DNA of 64,000 nucleotides from Paraburkholderia humisilvae (lineage in GTDB: Bacteria > Pseudomonadota > Gammaproteobacteria > Burkholderiales > Burkholderiaceae), in assembly GCF_902859855.1 (NCBI RefSeq), contig NZ_CADIKH010000003.1, forward strand, positions 124,001 to 188,000, written 5' to 3'. Below, piece by piece: positions 17,432 through 25,169 of the stretch. Below the pieces are notes generated by a model. It saw only the letters and a list, made by a program, of their open reading frames with translations. It was not told the origin of the DNA and did not search any database. A program made the position numbers and the translations under genes. How positions within the stretch are numbered: the first letter of the stretch is position 1; each line of letters opens with the position of its first letter.

Positions 17432-18158
17432 ACTGACTCATATCGAAAGCCACTACGGACACGTGCAGGCGTTGAATGACGTATCGCTGCACGTCGAAGC
17501 AGGCGAGATCGTCACGCTGCTTGGCGCGAACGGCGCGGGCAAAAGCACGACGCTGCGCAATATCTCGGGCCTTGTGCCGGCCACGCGCGGCCAGATCCGC
17601 TTCAATGGCGAATCGATCGAGCGTGCCTCGCCGGAGAAGATCGTTCGCATGGGCATCGCGCACGTGCCCGAAGGCCGCCGCATTTTTCCGGGCCTGACGG
17701 TCAAGGAAAACATCATGATCGGGTCGTCGCCGCGCGGCCACATCGGCCGGCGCGCGCTCGAATCCGAAGTCGAAGACATGTACGCGATCTTTCCGGATCT
17801 GAAGCGTCTGTCGAACGCGCTCGGCTGGAGCCTGTCCGGCGGCCAGCAACAAATGCTCGCGGTAGCGCGCGGACTGATGTCCAAACCGAAGCTGATCCTG
17901 CTCGACGAACCCTCGCTCGGGCTCGCGCCGATCATCGTGCAGCAACTGTTCGCGACGATCCGCATGATTCGCGAGCGCGGCACCACGGTGCTGCTGGTCG
18001 AACAGAACGCGAACATGGCGCTGTCGGTCGCGGACCGCGGCTATGTGCTGTCGACGGGACGCGTGATCGTCACAGGCACGCCAGCTGAACTGCTCAATAA
18101 CGAAGAAGTGCGCGCCGCGTATCTGGGTGGCGGCAAGGCCCACGCGGCGGCCGGCTAA
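17418..18158 (+). CDS. Branched-chain amino acid-type ABC transporter ATP-binding protein (LivF family)
   Basis: A 246-residue ATPase: Walker A GANGAGKSTT near 37-46, signature LSGGQQQMLAVARGLM near 137 and Walker B LILLDEPSLGLAP near 160. It pairs with the LivG domain of the fused protein to drive import. The ATG at 17418 has GGGAG about seven bases upstream and overlaps the end of the fused gene by 14 bases; the open frame to 17391 adds residues outside the family. Confidence 0.92.
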   Translation: MPLLELTHIESHYGHVQALNDVSLHVEAGEIVTLLGANGAGKSTTLRNISGLVPATRGQIRFNGESIERASPEKIVRMGIAHVPEGRRIFPGLTVKENIMIGSSPRGHIGRRALESEVEDMYAIFPDLKRLSNALGWSLSGGQQQMLAVARGLMSKPKLILLDEPSLGLAPIIVQQLFATIRMIRERGTTVLLVEQNANMALSVADRGYVLSTGRVIVTGTPAELLNNEEVRAAYLGGGKAHAAAG

Positions 18159-18238
18159 GCCCGCCTCGCCCGTACCGCGCCGCGCGCTTCGTCGCAACGC
18201 TTATTCGTTCCGCTGCGGAACACACAGGAGAGTCAAAG

Positions 18239-19171
18239 ATGGAAAAAATCGCAATCATCGGCGCCGGGTTGATCGGTTGTGCGTGGGCGTCGGTGTTCGC
18301 GCGCGCCGGACATACGGTCACGCTGTACGACATCGACGCGAAAGCGGTCGCGAGTGCGCGCGATACCGTCAAGGCCGGCCTCGTCAAGCAGCATGCGATC
18401 GGCCTGATCAGCGAAGCGCCGGACGCCGTGATCGCGCGCGTCAGCGCGACGGCGTCACTCGAAGATGCGCTGCAAGGCGCGGACTTCGTGCAGGAAAACG
18501 TGCGTGAGACGGTCGACGCGAAGAAGGAAATCTACGCGAAGCTCGATAAGCTGATCGGCCCGAACACGCTGATCGCGAGCTCGACGTCGGGCATCCCCGC
18601 TTCTGCGTTCACCGAAGAACTCGCATGCCGTCAGCGCTGCTTCGTCGGTCACCCGATCAATCCGCCGTCGGTGGTGCCGCTCGTCGAACTGGTGCCGGCA
18701 CCGTGGACCGACCCGGCCGTGATCGAACGGGCGCGCACACTCTATCAACGCGCGGGCCAGGTGCCGATCGTCGTGAACCGCGAAATCCAGGGCTTTATCG
18801 TCAATCGTCTGCAAGGCGCGCTGCTCGCGGAAGCGTTCCGTCTGGTCGAAGACGGCTATGTCAGCGGCGGCGATATCGACAAGGCTGTCAAAGATGGGCT
18901 CGGACTGCGCTGGTCGTTTATGGGACCGATGGAAACCATCGATCTGAACGCGCCGGGCGGCCTTCGCGATTACTGCGGCCGCTACGGTCCGCTGTATTTC
19001 GACATCGCGACGCAAGCCACACCGCGCCAGTGGAACGACGCACTGATCAGCAAGCTCGAGCGGGAACGCCTTGCCGAACTGCCGGCCGATCAGCGTCCGG
19101 CGCGCTCGGCATGGCGCGACCTGCGCCTGATGAATCTCGTCGCGCACAAGCGCGCCGCACCGGAGAAGTAA
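18239..19171 (+). CDS. 3-hydroxyacyl-CoA dehydrogenase family NAD-binding protein (lambda-crystallin / L-gulonate dehydrogenase-like)
   Basis: A 310-residue two-domain oxidoreductase. The N-terminal Rossmann fold has IIGAGLIGCAWASVFARAGH at residues 6-25 and the catalytic SSTSG and GHPINPP segments (near 120 and 138). The shorter C-terminal helical domain has GFIVNRLQGALLAEAFRLV. Close families oxidise L-gulonate, 3-hydroxybutyryl-CoA or carnitine; FVGHPINPP is typical of the L-gulonate/lambda-crystallin branch. It lies inside the transporter operon with AGGAG upstream, so it probably acts on the imported substrate. A free hydroxy acid is favoured but not proven. Confidence 0.85.
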   Translation: MEKIAIIGAGLIGCAWASVFARAGHTVTLYDIDAKAVASARDTVKAGLVKQHAIGLISEAPDAVIARVSATASLEDALQGADFVQENVRETVDAKKEIYAKLDKLIGPNTLIASSTSGIPASAFTEELACRQRCFVGHPINPPSVVPLVELVPAPWTDPAVIERARTLYQRAGQVPIVVNREIQGFIVNRLQGALLAEAFRLVEDGYVSGGDIDKAVKDGLGLRWSFMGPMETIDLNAPGGLRDYCGRYGPLYFDIATQATPRQWNDALISKLERERLAELPADQRPARSAWRDLRLMNLVAHKRAAPEK

Positions 19172-19255
19172 ACGCTGAAGTTGGGGATGTTGTGCCGTTG
19201 AACGCTTGACCATCACGCCAGGCTATCCGGCCTGGTACGTCTGGAGACACGTAAC

Positions 19256-20404
19256 ATGAAAAGAACATCGTCATGGCTGGCCGCTATTTCGGCCGCCACG
19301 GCCGCCGCCTCTCTCGCACTCGCGTCGTCGCACGCGTTCGCCGCTGATCCGGTCACGTTCGGCATGATGACCGAGAGCACCGGGCCAAGCTCCGAAGCCG
19401 GGATTTATCAGGCCAACGGCGCGAAGCTCGCCCTCGACGAAATCAACAAGGCCGGTGGCGTGCTGGGCCACCAGATCGTGCTGCGCGATGAAGATAACCA
19501 GAGCACGAACCCGGGCTCGGTGCTCGCGATCTCGAAGCTGACCAGCGCGGGCAACCTGTCCGCGCTGATCGCGACAGTGCGCAGCACGCAGATCCAGGCG
19601 ATTTCGCCGACCGTGATGCGCGCACGCCTGCCGATCATGGTCGGCGGCACCGACGTGGGCCTCACGCATGCGAACAACCCATGGGTGTTCCGCGCCCGCC
19701 CGAACGACGGCTATTCGGCCAAGGTGATTGCCGACTACGGCGTCAACACGCTGAAGCTGAAGAAGTGGGCGATCGTGCACTCGACCGACGCGTTTGGCAA
19801 CGGTGGCAAGAATGCGCTGACCGACGCGCTGAAAGCAGCGGGCATCACGCCGGTGATCGTGCAAGGCTTCACGAGCAACTCGCAGGACTTCACGCCGATC
19901 GTGCTGGCCGTGAAGAACGCGGGCGCGGACATCGTCGCGACCTACATCGCGAACTCGACCGATGTGGCGATTTTCGGCAAGCAGCTGCGCCAGTTGGGCG
20001 TGAAGGCAGCGTGGATCGGCTCGCCGTCGGTCTCGACCGCGACGGCGATGCAGCTCGCTGGCGACGCGCTGTACGGCTCGTATTCGATCGCGGATTTCGC
20101 ACCCGATTCGAGCCCGGAGGCGAAAGCGTATGCGCAGAAGTATCGCGCTGCGTACAAGGTCGAGCCGGATTTCTATTCAGCGTGGGCGTATGACTCGATG
20201 AACCTGCTCGCGCTCGCGATCAAGAACGCGAATAGCACGAAGCCGGACGATATCGCGAAGGCGCTGCGTGCGATCAAGGGGTATAGGGGCGTGGAAGGCA
20301 CGTATACGTTCGATGCGAATGGCGATGGTCTGCATGGCTATAACATCGTCAAGAACGACAACGGCAAGATCGTGTTTGTGAAGCATATCGACTTTACCCA
20401 GTAA
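19256..20404 (+). CDS. Branched-chain amino acid-type ABC transporter periplasmic substrate-binding protein
   Basis: A 382-residue exported protein. The signal peptide covers about residues 1-29 (ending SHAFA). The rest is a type I periplasmic binding fold of the LivK kind (VTFGMMTESTGPSSEAGIYQ near 33, and a GGVLGHQIVLRDEDNQS segment). It delivers ligand to the LivH/LivM channel encoded upstream. GGAG stands nine bases before the ATG. It closes the operon, directly before a strong terminator. Confidence 0.92.
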   Translation: MKRTSSWLAAISAATAAASLALASSHAFAADPVTFGMMTESTGPSSEAGIYQANGAKLALDEINKAGGVLGHQIVLRDEDNQSTNPGSVLAISKLTSAGNLSALIATVRSTQIQAISPTVMRARLPIMVGGTDVGLTHANNPWVFRARPNDGYSAKVIADYGVNTLKLKKWAIVHSTDAFGNGGKNALTDALKAAGITPVIVQGFTSNSQDFTPIVLAVKNAGADIVATYIANSTDVAIFGKQLRQLGVKAAWIGSPSVSTATAMQLAGDALYGSYSIADFAPDSSPEAKAYAQKYRAAYKVEPDFYSAWAYDSMNLLALAIKNANSTKPDDIAKALRAIKGYRGVEGTYTFDANGDGLHGYNIVKNDNGKIVFVKHIDFTQ

Positions 20405-20445
20405 CGCCGGTTGTTGCGGTATCTGCCGTTCGGTATCTGAAGGAA

Positions 20446-20486
20446 AAGAAGCCGCCGCGGGTGATGGCCGCGGCGGCTTCTTTTTT
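20446..20486 (+). terminator. Rho-independent terminator of the liv-type operon
   Basis: A GC-rich stem, GAAGCCGCCGCGG (20448-20460), pairs perfectly with 20468-20480 around the loop GTGATGG and is followed by six T residues. It lies about 40 bases after the binding-protein stop. Confidence 0.93.
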
Positions 20487-20625
20487 CGTGGAAAATCTGC
20501 GTGAAGTTTCGCGCGGCGTGGCGCGCTATCGTCTATAACATTACTGATTTGCACTCGCAGGAGAAGAAGTCCAGCAAGCAGTTGCAGTTGCTACGAAACG
20601 AAGCCAATACCAAGGAGACACTTCG

Positions 20626-21903
20626 ATGAACGCAACGCCCAAGCTTCTGCCGTTCGCCGTCGCGACGCTCTGCGCGGCACAGTTCGCGACACTACCCGCC
20701 GTTCAAGCCGCGGACAACGTCAACACCCTGTCCAACTTCCAGCAAACCGGTAACACCACGCCACCCGAAACGGTGCCGCAAACCGGCCCGCGCGCCGATG
20801 CACTACGCGACAACCTGAAGCAGATCAAGCTGCCCCCCGGCTTCAAGATCGAGCTTTACGCGGTGGTGCCCGAGGCACGCCATATGGCCATCGAGCCGTC
20901 CACCGGTGTCGTGTTCGTCGGCACCCGCAAAAACCGCGTCTGGCAGGTCACGGACCGCACGAAGCGCCGTGTCGCCGACGACGTCGTTTCGTTTGCCAGC
21001 TCTGTCACGTTTAAAGTGCCCAACGGCGTGTGCTTCTCGCCGGATGGCGTGCTGTACGTCGTTGAGCAGAACCGCGTGCTGGCGTTCCCGGCCGCGCAGT
21101 TCTTCGGCGAAGGCGGCCCGGACGTCGCGGCGGCCGTCGTCGTCCCGCAGGGCAAGCTGATTCCGACGCAGTTCGAGAGCTTCAATCACGGCGCACGCGT
21201 GTGCCGCATCGGTCCCGACAAGAAGCTCTATATCGCGCTTGGCCAGCCGTGGAACGTGCCGCCCAAGGACAAGCTTGCCGATCTCGACAAAAATGGACTG
21301 GCGGGCATCATCCGCATGGATCAGAACGGCAAGAACCGCGAGATCTATGCGCATGGCGTACGCAATTCAGTCGGCATGGACTTCAACCCTAAAGACAAGA
21401 CCTTGTGGTTCACGGACAACCAGGTCGACGGCATGGGCGACGACACCCCGCCGGGCGAACTGAACCACGCGCCCAAGCCAGGTGAGAACTTCGGCTTCCC
21501 GTGGTACGGCGGCGGCAAGGTCCGCACCGAAGAGTACAAGGACAGCACGCCTCCCGCCGGCATCGTGTTCCCGCAAGTCGAGTTCGCCGCGCACGCGGCC
21601 GATCTCGGCATGTCGTTCTATACCGGCAAGATGTTCCCGGCGAAATATCAAGGAGGCATCTTCGACGCCGAACACGGCTCGTGGAACCGGACCAAGCCGA
21701 TTGGCGCACGCCTCATGTTCATCCCGATCAAAGATGACGGGACGGCCGGCACCGCCGAAGTCTTTGCCGAAGGATGGCTCACGCCGAACGGCGAGTACAT
21801 GGGCCGCCCGGTCGACGTGCAGCAGTTGCAGGACGGCTCGCTGCTCGTGTCGGATGACTATGCAGGCGCGATCTACCGGATCTCGTACACGGGGGCGAAA
21901 TGA
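20626..21903 (+). CDS. PQQ-dependent sugar dehydrogenase (L-sorbosone dehydrogenase-like), periplasmic
   Basis: A 425-residue protein with a signal peptide (about residues 1-29, ending VQAA). The mature part is a six-bladed propeller of the soluble glucose/sorbosone dehydrogenase family: a long LPPGFKIELYAVVPEARHMA opening, GVRNSVGMDF near 245, NFGFPWYGGG near 288 and EHGSWNR near 347. Members oxidise sugars or aldehydes in the periplasm with pyrroloquinoline quinone. The stop overlaps the start of a cytochrome c gene by four bases, which fits electron transfer to the respiratory chain. AAGGAG precedes the start. The sugar is unknown. Confidence 0.88.
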   Translation: MNATPKLLPFAVATLCAAQFATLPAVQAADNVNTLSNFQQTGNTTPPETVPQTGPRADALRDNLKQIKLPPGFKIELYAVVPEARHMAIEPSTGVVFVGTRKNRVWQVTDRTKRRVADDVVSFASSVTFKVPNGVCFSPDGVLYVVEQNRVLAFPAAQFFGEGGPDVAAAVVVPQGKLIPTQFESFNHGARVCRIGPDKKLYIALGQPWNVPPKDKLADLDKNGLAGIIRMDQNGKNREIYAHGVRNSVGMDFNPKDKTLWFTDNQVDGMGDDTPPGELNHAPKPGENFGFPWYGGGKVRTEEYKDSTPPAGIVFPQVEFAAHAADLGMSFYTGKMFPAKYQGGIFDAEHGSWNRTKPIGARLMFIPIKDDGTAGTAEVFAEGWLTPNGEYMGRPVDVQQLQDGSLLVSDDYAGAIYRISYTGAK

Positions 21904-22214
21904 CGCGTGTGGCGATAGCGGCAGCGCTTGTTGCGGTGGGCGCCGTGAGCCCTGCGCTTAGCGTGCAGGCGGCGGATGTCGCGGCCGGACGCACAAAAGC
22001 GGTGCAATGTCAGGCTTGTCACGGGCTCGACGGCATCTCGAAGCAACCCGATGCGCCGAATCTGGCGGGCCAGAATGAGGACTATCTGGTGAAAGCGCTC
22101 AACGACTTTAAAACCGGGGCGCGCAAGAACGAGTTGATGTCGACGGTCGTCAAGCCACTGTCGGATACGGATATCGCGAACCTCGCGGCGTACTATCACA
22201 GCCTGCGGCCATAG
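21900..22214 (+). CDS. Small periplasmic c-type cytochrome
   Basis: A 104-residue protein with a signal peptide (about 1-24, ending VQAADV). It has one haem-binding site, CQACH near 36, and a distal methionine candidate in NELMSTVVKPL near 80, typical of a class I cytochrome c. It overlaps the PQQ dehydrogenase gene by four bases (ATGA) and most likely accepts that enzyme's electrons. A terminator follows. Confidence 0.9.
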   Translation: MTRVAIAAALVAVGAVSPALSVQAADVAAGRTKAVQCQACHGLDGISKQPDAPNLAGQNEDYLVKALNDFKTGARKNELMSTVVKPLSDTDIANLAAYYHSLRP

Positions 22215-22239
22215 CGGAACGTCATCAAAGGGAGAAAAG

Positions 22240-22273
22240 CAAGGGCGCGCGGTAGAAAGGCCGCGCGCCCTTG
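22240..22273. terminator. Hairpin terminator between convergent genes
   Basis: CAAGGGCGCGCGG (22240-22252) pairs perfectly with CCGCGCGCCCTTG (22261-22273) around an eight-base loop. It lies between the cytochrome gene and the convergent dienelactone hydrolase gene and lacks a long T run, so it may stop both weakly. Confidence 0.75.
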
Positions 22274-22320
22274 TCATTGTGCGAACCCGGTGCAACCATG
22301 CGGCTCGCGCCGCTCGACCA

Positions 22321-23028
22321 TCACACCCACAGCTTGCGTGCAAGGAACGTCAGCGTGCGGTCCCACGATAGTTGCGCCCACACCGGATCGTACTGCGTAC
22401 CGGCGATACGGCTCGGTCCGACCGCGGTCTCGTTCGCGAACGCATGGTGCGCGAGATAGCGATGGAACTGCGCATCGACATTCGCTTCACGCAGCTTTGC
22501 GGCAAGCGCATCGACGCCCGATTCCGCAAAGAAAACATCTTGCTTCGCCCAATGCGCGAGCACCGGCACCTTGATCTTCGAGGCGTCGATATAGTCGATC
22601 GGCGGGTATCCATAAAAGATCACGCCGGCCGAGAGTTCGGGAGTCTGACAAAGCGAAAGCCACGCAAGCGCGCCGCCCATGCAATAGCCCATCACCGCAA
22701 CCCGCTGCGTTTGCTGCTTCAGGTACTGCACCGCGCCGCGAATGTCCTGCGACGCGGCATCGCCAAAGTCGAGCCCGGTCATCAGGTGGTGCGCTTCTTC
22801 TTCTTCGACGGTCGATTTGCCGCGATAAAGGTCCGGCACCAGCGCCAGATAGCCGGATTGCGCGAGACGGTCCGCGACCCCGCGGATCTGGTCGTTCAAA
22901 CCCCACCATTCCTGCAGCACGACCACTGCGGGCGCGCCCTGCGGGTTTTCCGGCTTTGCCAGATACCCGTTGACATCTTTGCCGTCGGGCCGGCGAAAGC
23001 CGACCATCGATCCGAGATTCGGTTTCAT
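22321..23028 (-). CDS. Dienelactone hydrolase family protein
   Basis: A 235-residue alpha/beta hydrolase. The nucleophile cysteine is in MGYCMGGA near 115, an aspartate in WAKQDVFF near 165 and the histidine in LAHHAFAN near 200, which together form the Cys-Asp-His triad of carboxymethylenebutenolidase-type enzymes. Family members open dienelactones in chloroaromatic breakdown, but many chromosomal copies have unknown ester or lactone substrates. I start at the ATG at 23028 with AAGGA upstream, not at the longer frame to 23073. It stands alone with no aromatic-degradation neighbours. Confidence 0.88.
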   Translation of the reverse strand: MKPNLGSMVGFRRPDGKDVNGYLAKPENPQGAPAVVVLQEWWGLNDQIRGVADRLAQSGYLALVPDLYRGKSTVEEEEAHHLMTGLDFGDAASQDIRGAVQYLKQQTQRVAVMGYCMGGALAWLSLCQTPELSAGVIFYGYPPIDYIDASKIKVPVLAHWAKQDVFFAESGVDALAAKLREANVDAQFHRYLAHHAFANETAVGPSRIAGTQYDPVWAQLSWDRTLTFLARKLWV

Positions 23029-23211
23029 GAGGAGGTCCTTGGTGACAGGAGGGAGAAGCGGAAGCAGTAGCATAGCGCCGGCCGCGCGTCCTTGCAGCCG
23101 TTGGTGCAGTGCAGCTAAGGGAGCCTTAAGGCTCCTCGTCCACTATCGCCCTTTGTCTGCGCGCCGGAAACACGACGCGCGCGTGGCAGGTTCTTGACAG
23201 GAGGGTGCAAC

Positions 23212-24003
23212 GTGACGCGATCGACAGCCAATTTCAACGATCGGAACGATCTGATCAGTAAAGTACCGCAAGCGACTGCAATATTCTGGATGGTGAAAAT
23301 TCTCGCGACCACGGTCGGCGAAACAGGCGGCGACGCATTATCGATGACGCTTGACCTCGGCTACGCGGTCGCCACCCTCGTTTTTCTCGCATTCTTTGTC
23401 ATCACGCTGACACTGCAGGTGCGAAGCGACCGCTATCACCCCGCGATCTACTGGGCGGTCGTGGTGGCGACCACCACCGTCGGCACGACAATGTCCGACT
23501 TTCTCGACCGCACGGCGGGCCTCGGCTACGTCGTATCGTCCGCCGGGCTGCTCTTTGCCGTCCTGCTGATTCTCGCGGCATGGCGTGCAGTCGCGGGCCG
23601 CATCGAATATCAGAACATCGTGCGCTCGCGCGATGAAGTGTTCTACTGGCTGACGATTCTCGTGTCCAACACGCTCGGCACCGCGCTCGGCGATTTCACC
23701 GCGACCAGTCTCGGCCTCGGCTTCGAGCGCGGCGCGCTGGTGTTTGCGGGCCTGCTCGTGCTGGTTGCAGTCGCATGGCGCGTCGGAAAACGGATTCCGG
23801 TCAGCGTCCTCTTCTGGGCCGCCTATGTGCTGACCCGGCCGCTCGGCGCGACCCTTGGCGATACGCTAACCAAGCCGCATGAGGACGGCGGCTTCGCGCT
23901 CGATCGCATCACCGCGTCGCTTGCGATCCTCGGCGCGCTTGTCGTGATCGTCGCGCTGCAGCATTGGCGCGGCACGCGTATTGCGGCACGTCCTGTGCAG
24001 TAA
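23212..24003 (+). CDS. Polytopic membrane protein with four internal repeats (COG4705-like), function unknown
   Basis: The protein starts at the GTG at 23212, set by AGGAGG seven bases upstream, and has 263 residues in about eight hydrophobic helices. Four related units follow one another: ILATTVGETGGDALS near 30, VVVATTTVGTTMSDFL near 82, ILVSNTLGTALGDFT near 152 and YVLTRPLGATLGDTL near 205. Each has a T/N-x-x-G-x-x-x-x-D core followed by LGY/LGF or a similar turn. The repeats look like two helices per unit with a polar face and a conserved acidic residue, as might suit an ion or proton path. The family is known only as a conserved membrane protein. Confidence 0.82.
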   Translation: MTRSTANFNDRNDLISKVPQATAIFWMVKILATTVGETGGDALSMTLDLGYAVATLVFLAFFVITLTLQVRSDRYHPAIYWAVVVATTTVGTTMSDFLDRTAGLGYVVSSAGLLFAVLLILAAWRAVAGRIEYQNIVRSRDEVFYWLTILVSNTLGTALGDFTATSLGLGFERGALVFAGLLVLVAVAWRVGKRIPVSVLFWAAYVLTRPLGATLGDTLTKPHEDGGFALDRITASLAILGALVVIVALQHWRGTRIAARPVQ

Positions 24004-24018
24004 ATTGGTTCAACCAAT
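24004..24018. promoter_or_regulatory. 15-bp palindrome ATTGGTT-C-AACCAAT
   Basis: The two seven-base arms are exact reverse complements. It immediately follows the membrane-protein stop and lies about 105 bases upstream of the small secreted protein gene. The TTGGTT/AACCAA form resembles GntR/FadR-class operators. The one-base loop and missing T tail argue against a terminator. Confidence 0.5.
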
Positions 24019-24124
24019 ATTATTAATCAGCCACACAATTTATTAAGCCGTCTATAAGGCTGACGAACTAGTCTTAAAGATGAGTGTGCATTGCATGCCG
24101 CTCTCACTACTTTAAGGAGCATTC

Positions 24125-24400
24125 ATGAAAGCCTTGTTACCCGTTATCGCTTCGGCATCTTTATTACTCGTCCCCGTGGCATCGTTCGCGCAAAATTCGA
24201 ACGGCATGGGCAACGGAGCCACGACCTATGGCTCCCCCGCCACCACCACGGGCCAGCAAACCTGGCAGCAGCAACCGGCGATGAATCAGAACGCGCCAGC
24301 CACGGACAATATTGATTACGGCATGCCCGCGACCGGCACCTACCAGTCCGGCCGTTCGATGTCGCATGGGCTGACTGAACCGACCTTCGGTCATCATTGA
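24125..24400 (+). CDS. Small secreted Gln/Asn-rich protein, function unknown
   Basis: A 91-residue protein with a clear signal peptide (about residues 1-22, ending SFAQ). The mature part of roughly 69 residues is low-complexity, rich in G, N, Q, T and P, and ends FGHH. AAGGAG lies just before the ATG. Proteins of this type are common in Burkholderia and are annotated only as hypothetical. It is just upstream of a two-component system, which may or may not regulate it. Confidence 0.75.
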   Translation: MKALLPVIASASLLLVPVASFAQNSNGMGNGATTYGSPATTTGQQTWQQQPAMNQNAPATDNIDYGMPATGTYQSGRSMSHGLTEPTFGHH

Positions 24401-24503
24401 CCGATGACGCAGCCGGCATCGAGTCATCGTTACCGCTTTGCGTGTGCGGACCCTACACCGCGCCGCCGCGGTAACATCGACCCCAGTTTCTACGGAGTGG
24501 CAG

Positions 24504-25169
24504 ATGCGCCTGCTGTTGATCGAAGACGACGAAATGATCGGCGAGACCGTGCTCGAATCGATGCGGCGCGCCGGTCACGCGATCGACTGGGCGCGCGACG
24601 GTCGCGCCGCGGCGCTCTCGCTTGGCAATGGTGTCTACGATCTGGTGCTGCTCGATCTGAGCCTGCCGAAGGCCGACGGCATTGACCTGCTGAAGACCTG
24701 GCGCGGCGCGGGCGGCGATGCGCCGGTGATTATCCTGACCGCGCGCGACGCGATTGAAGATCGCGTCCGCGGTCTTGACGCCGGCGCCGACGACTATCTT
24801 GTCAAACCGTTCGACCTCGACGAACTCGCCGCTCGCACCCGCGCGCTGTTACGGCGTCGCGCGGGACGCACGCAACTGGTCTTCACCCATGGCACGCTCA
24901 AGCTCGATCCGGCCGCGCACGAGGTCTTCAAGGACGGTGAGCCGATCGCGCTGATCCCGCGCGAGTTCGCGCTGCTGCACGCGCTGATCGAAGTGCCGAC
25001 GCGCGTGTTTACGCGCGCCGAGCTCGAAGAAAAGCTTTACGGCTGGGGCGAGGAAGTCGGCAGCAATACGATCGAAGTGCACGTGCATAGTCTGCGGCGC
25101 AAGCTTGGCGCCGATCAGATCGTCACCGTGCGCGGCGTCGGTTATCGATTGAAGAGAATCGAAGCATGA
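24504..25169 (+). CDS. Two-component response regulator, OmpR/PhoB family (QseB/TctD-like)
   Basis: A 221-residue regulator. The receiver domain (about 1-115) has the acidic pair near 7-9, the phosphorylated aspartate in LVLLDLSLPKADG near 51, and the lysine in DDYLVKPFD near 101. The winged-helix DNA-binding domain (about 125-218) ends VRGVGYRLKR. I start at the ATG at 24504, where the receiver begins (MRLLLIEDDE). Its stop overlaps the kinase gene by four bases. Confidence 0.93.
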   Translation: MRLLLIEDDEMIGETVLESMRRAGHAIDWARDGRAAALSLGNGVYDLVLLDLSLPKADGIDLLKTWRGAGGDAPVIILTARDAIEDRVRGLDAGADDYLVKPFDLDELAARTRALLRRRAGRTQLVFTHGTLKLDPAAHEVFKDGEPIALIPREFALLHALIEVPTRVFTRAELEEKLYGWGEEVGSNTIEVHVHSLRRKLGADQIVTVRGVGYRLKRIEA

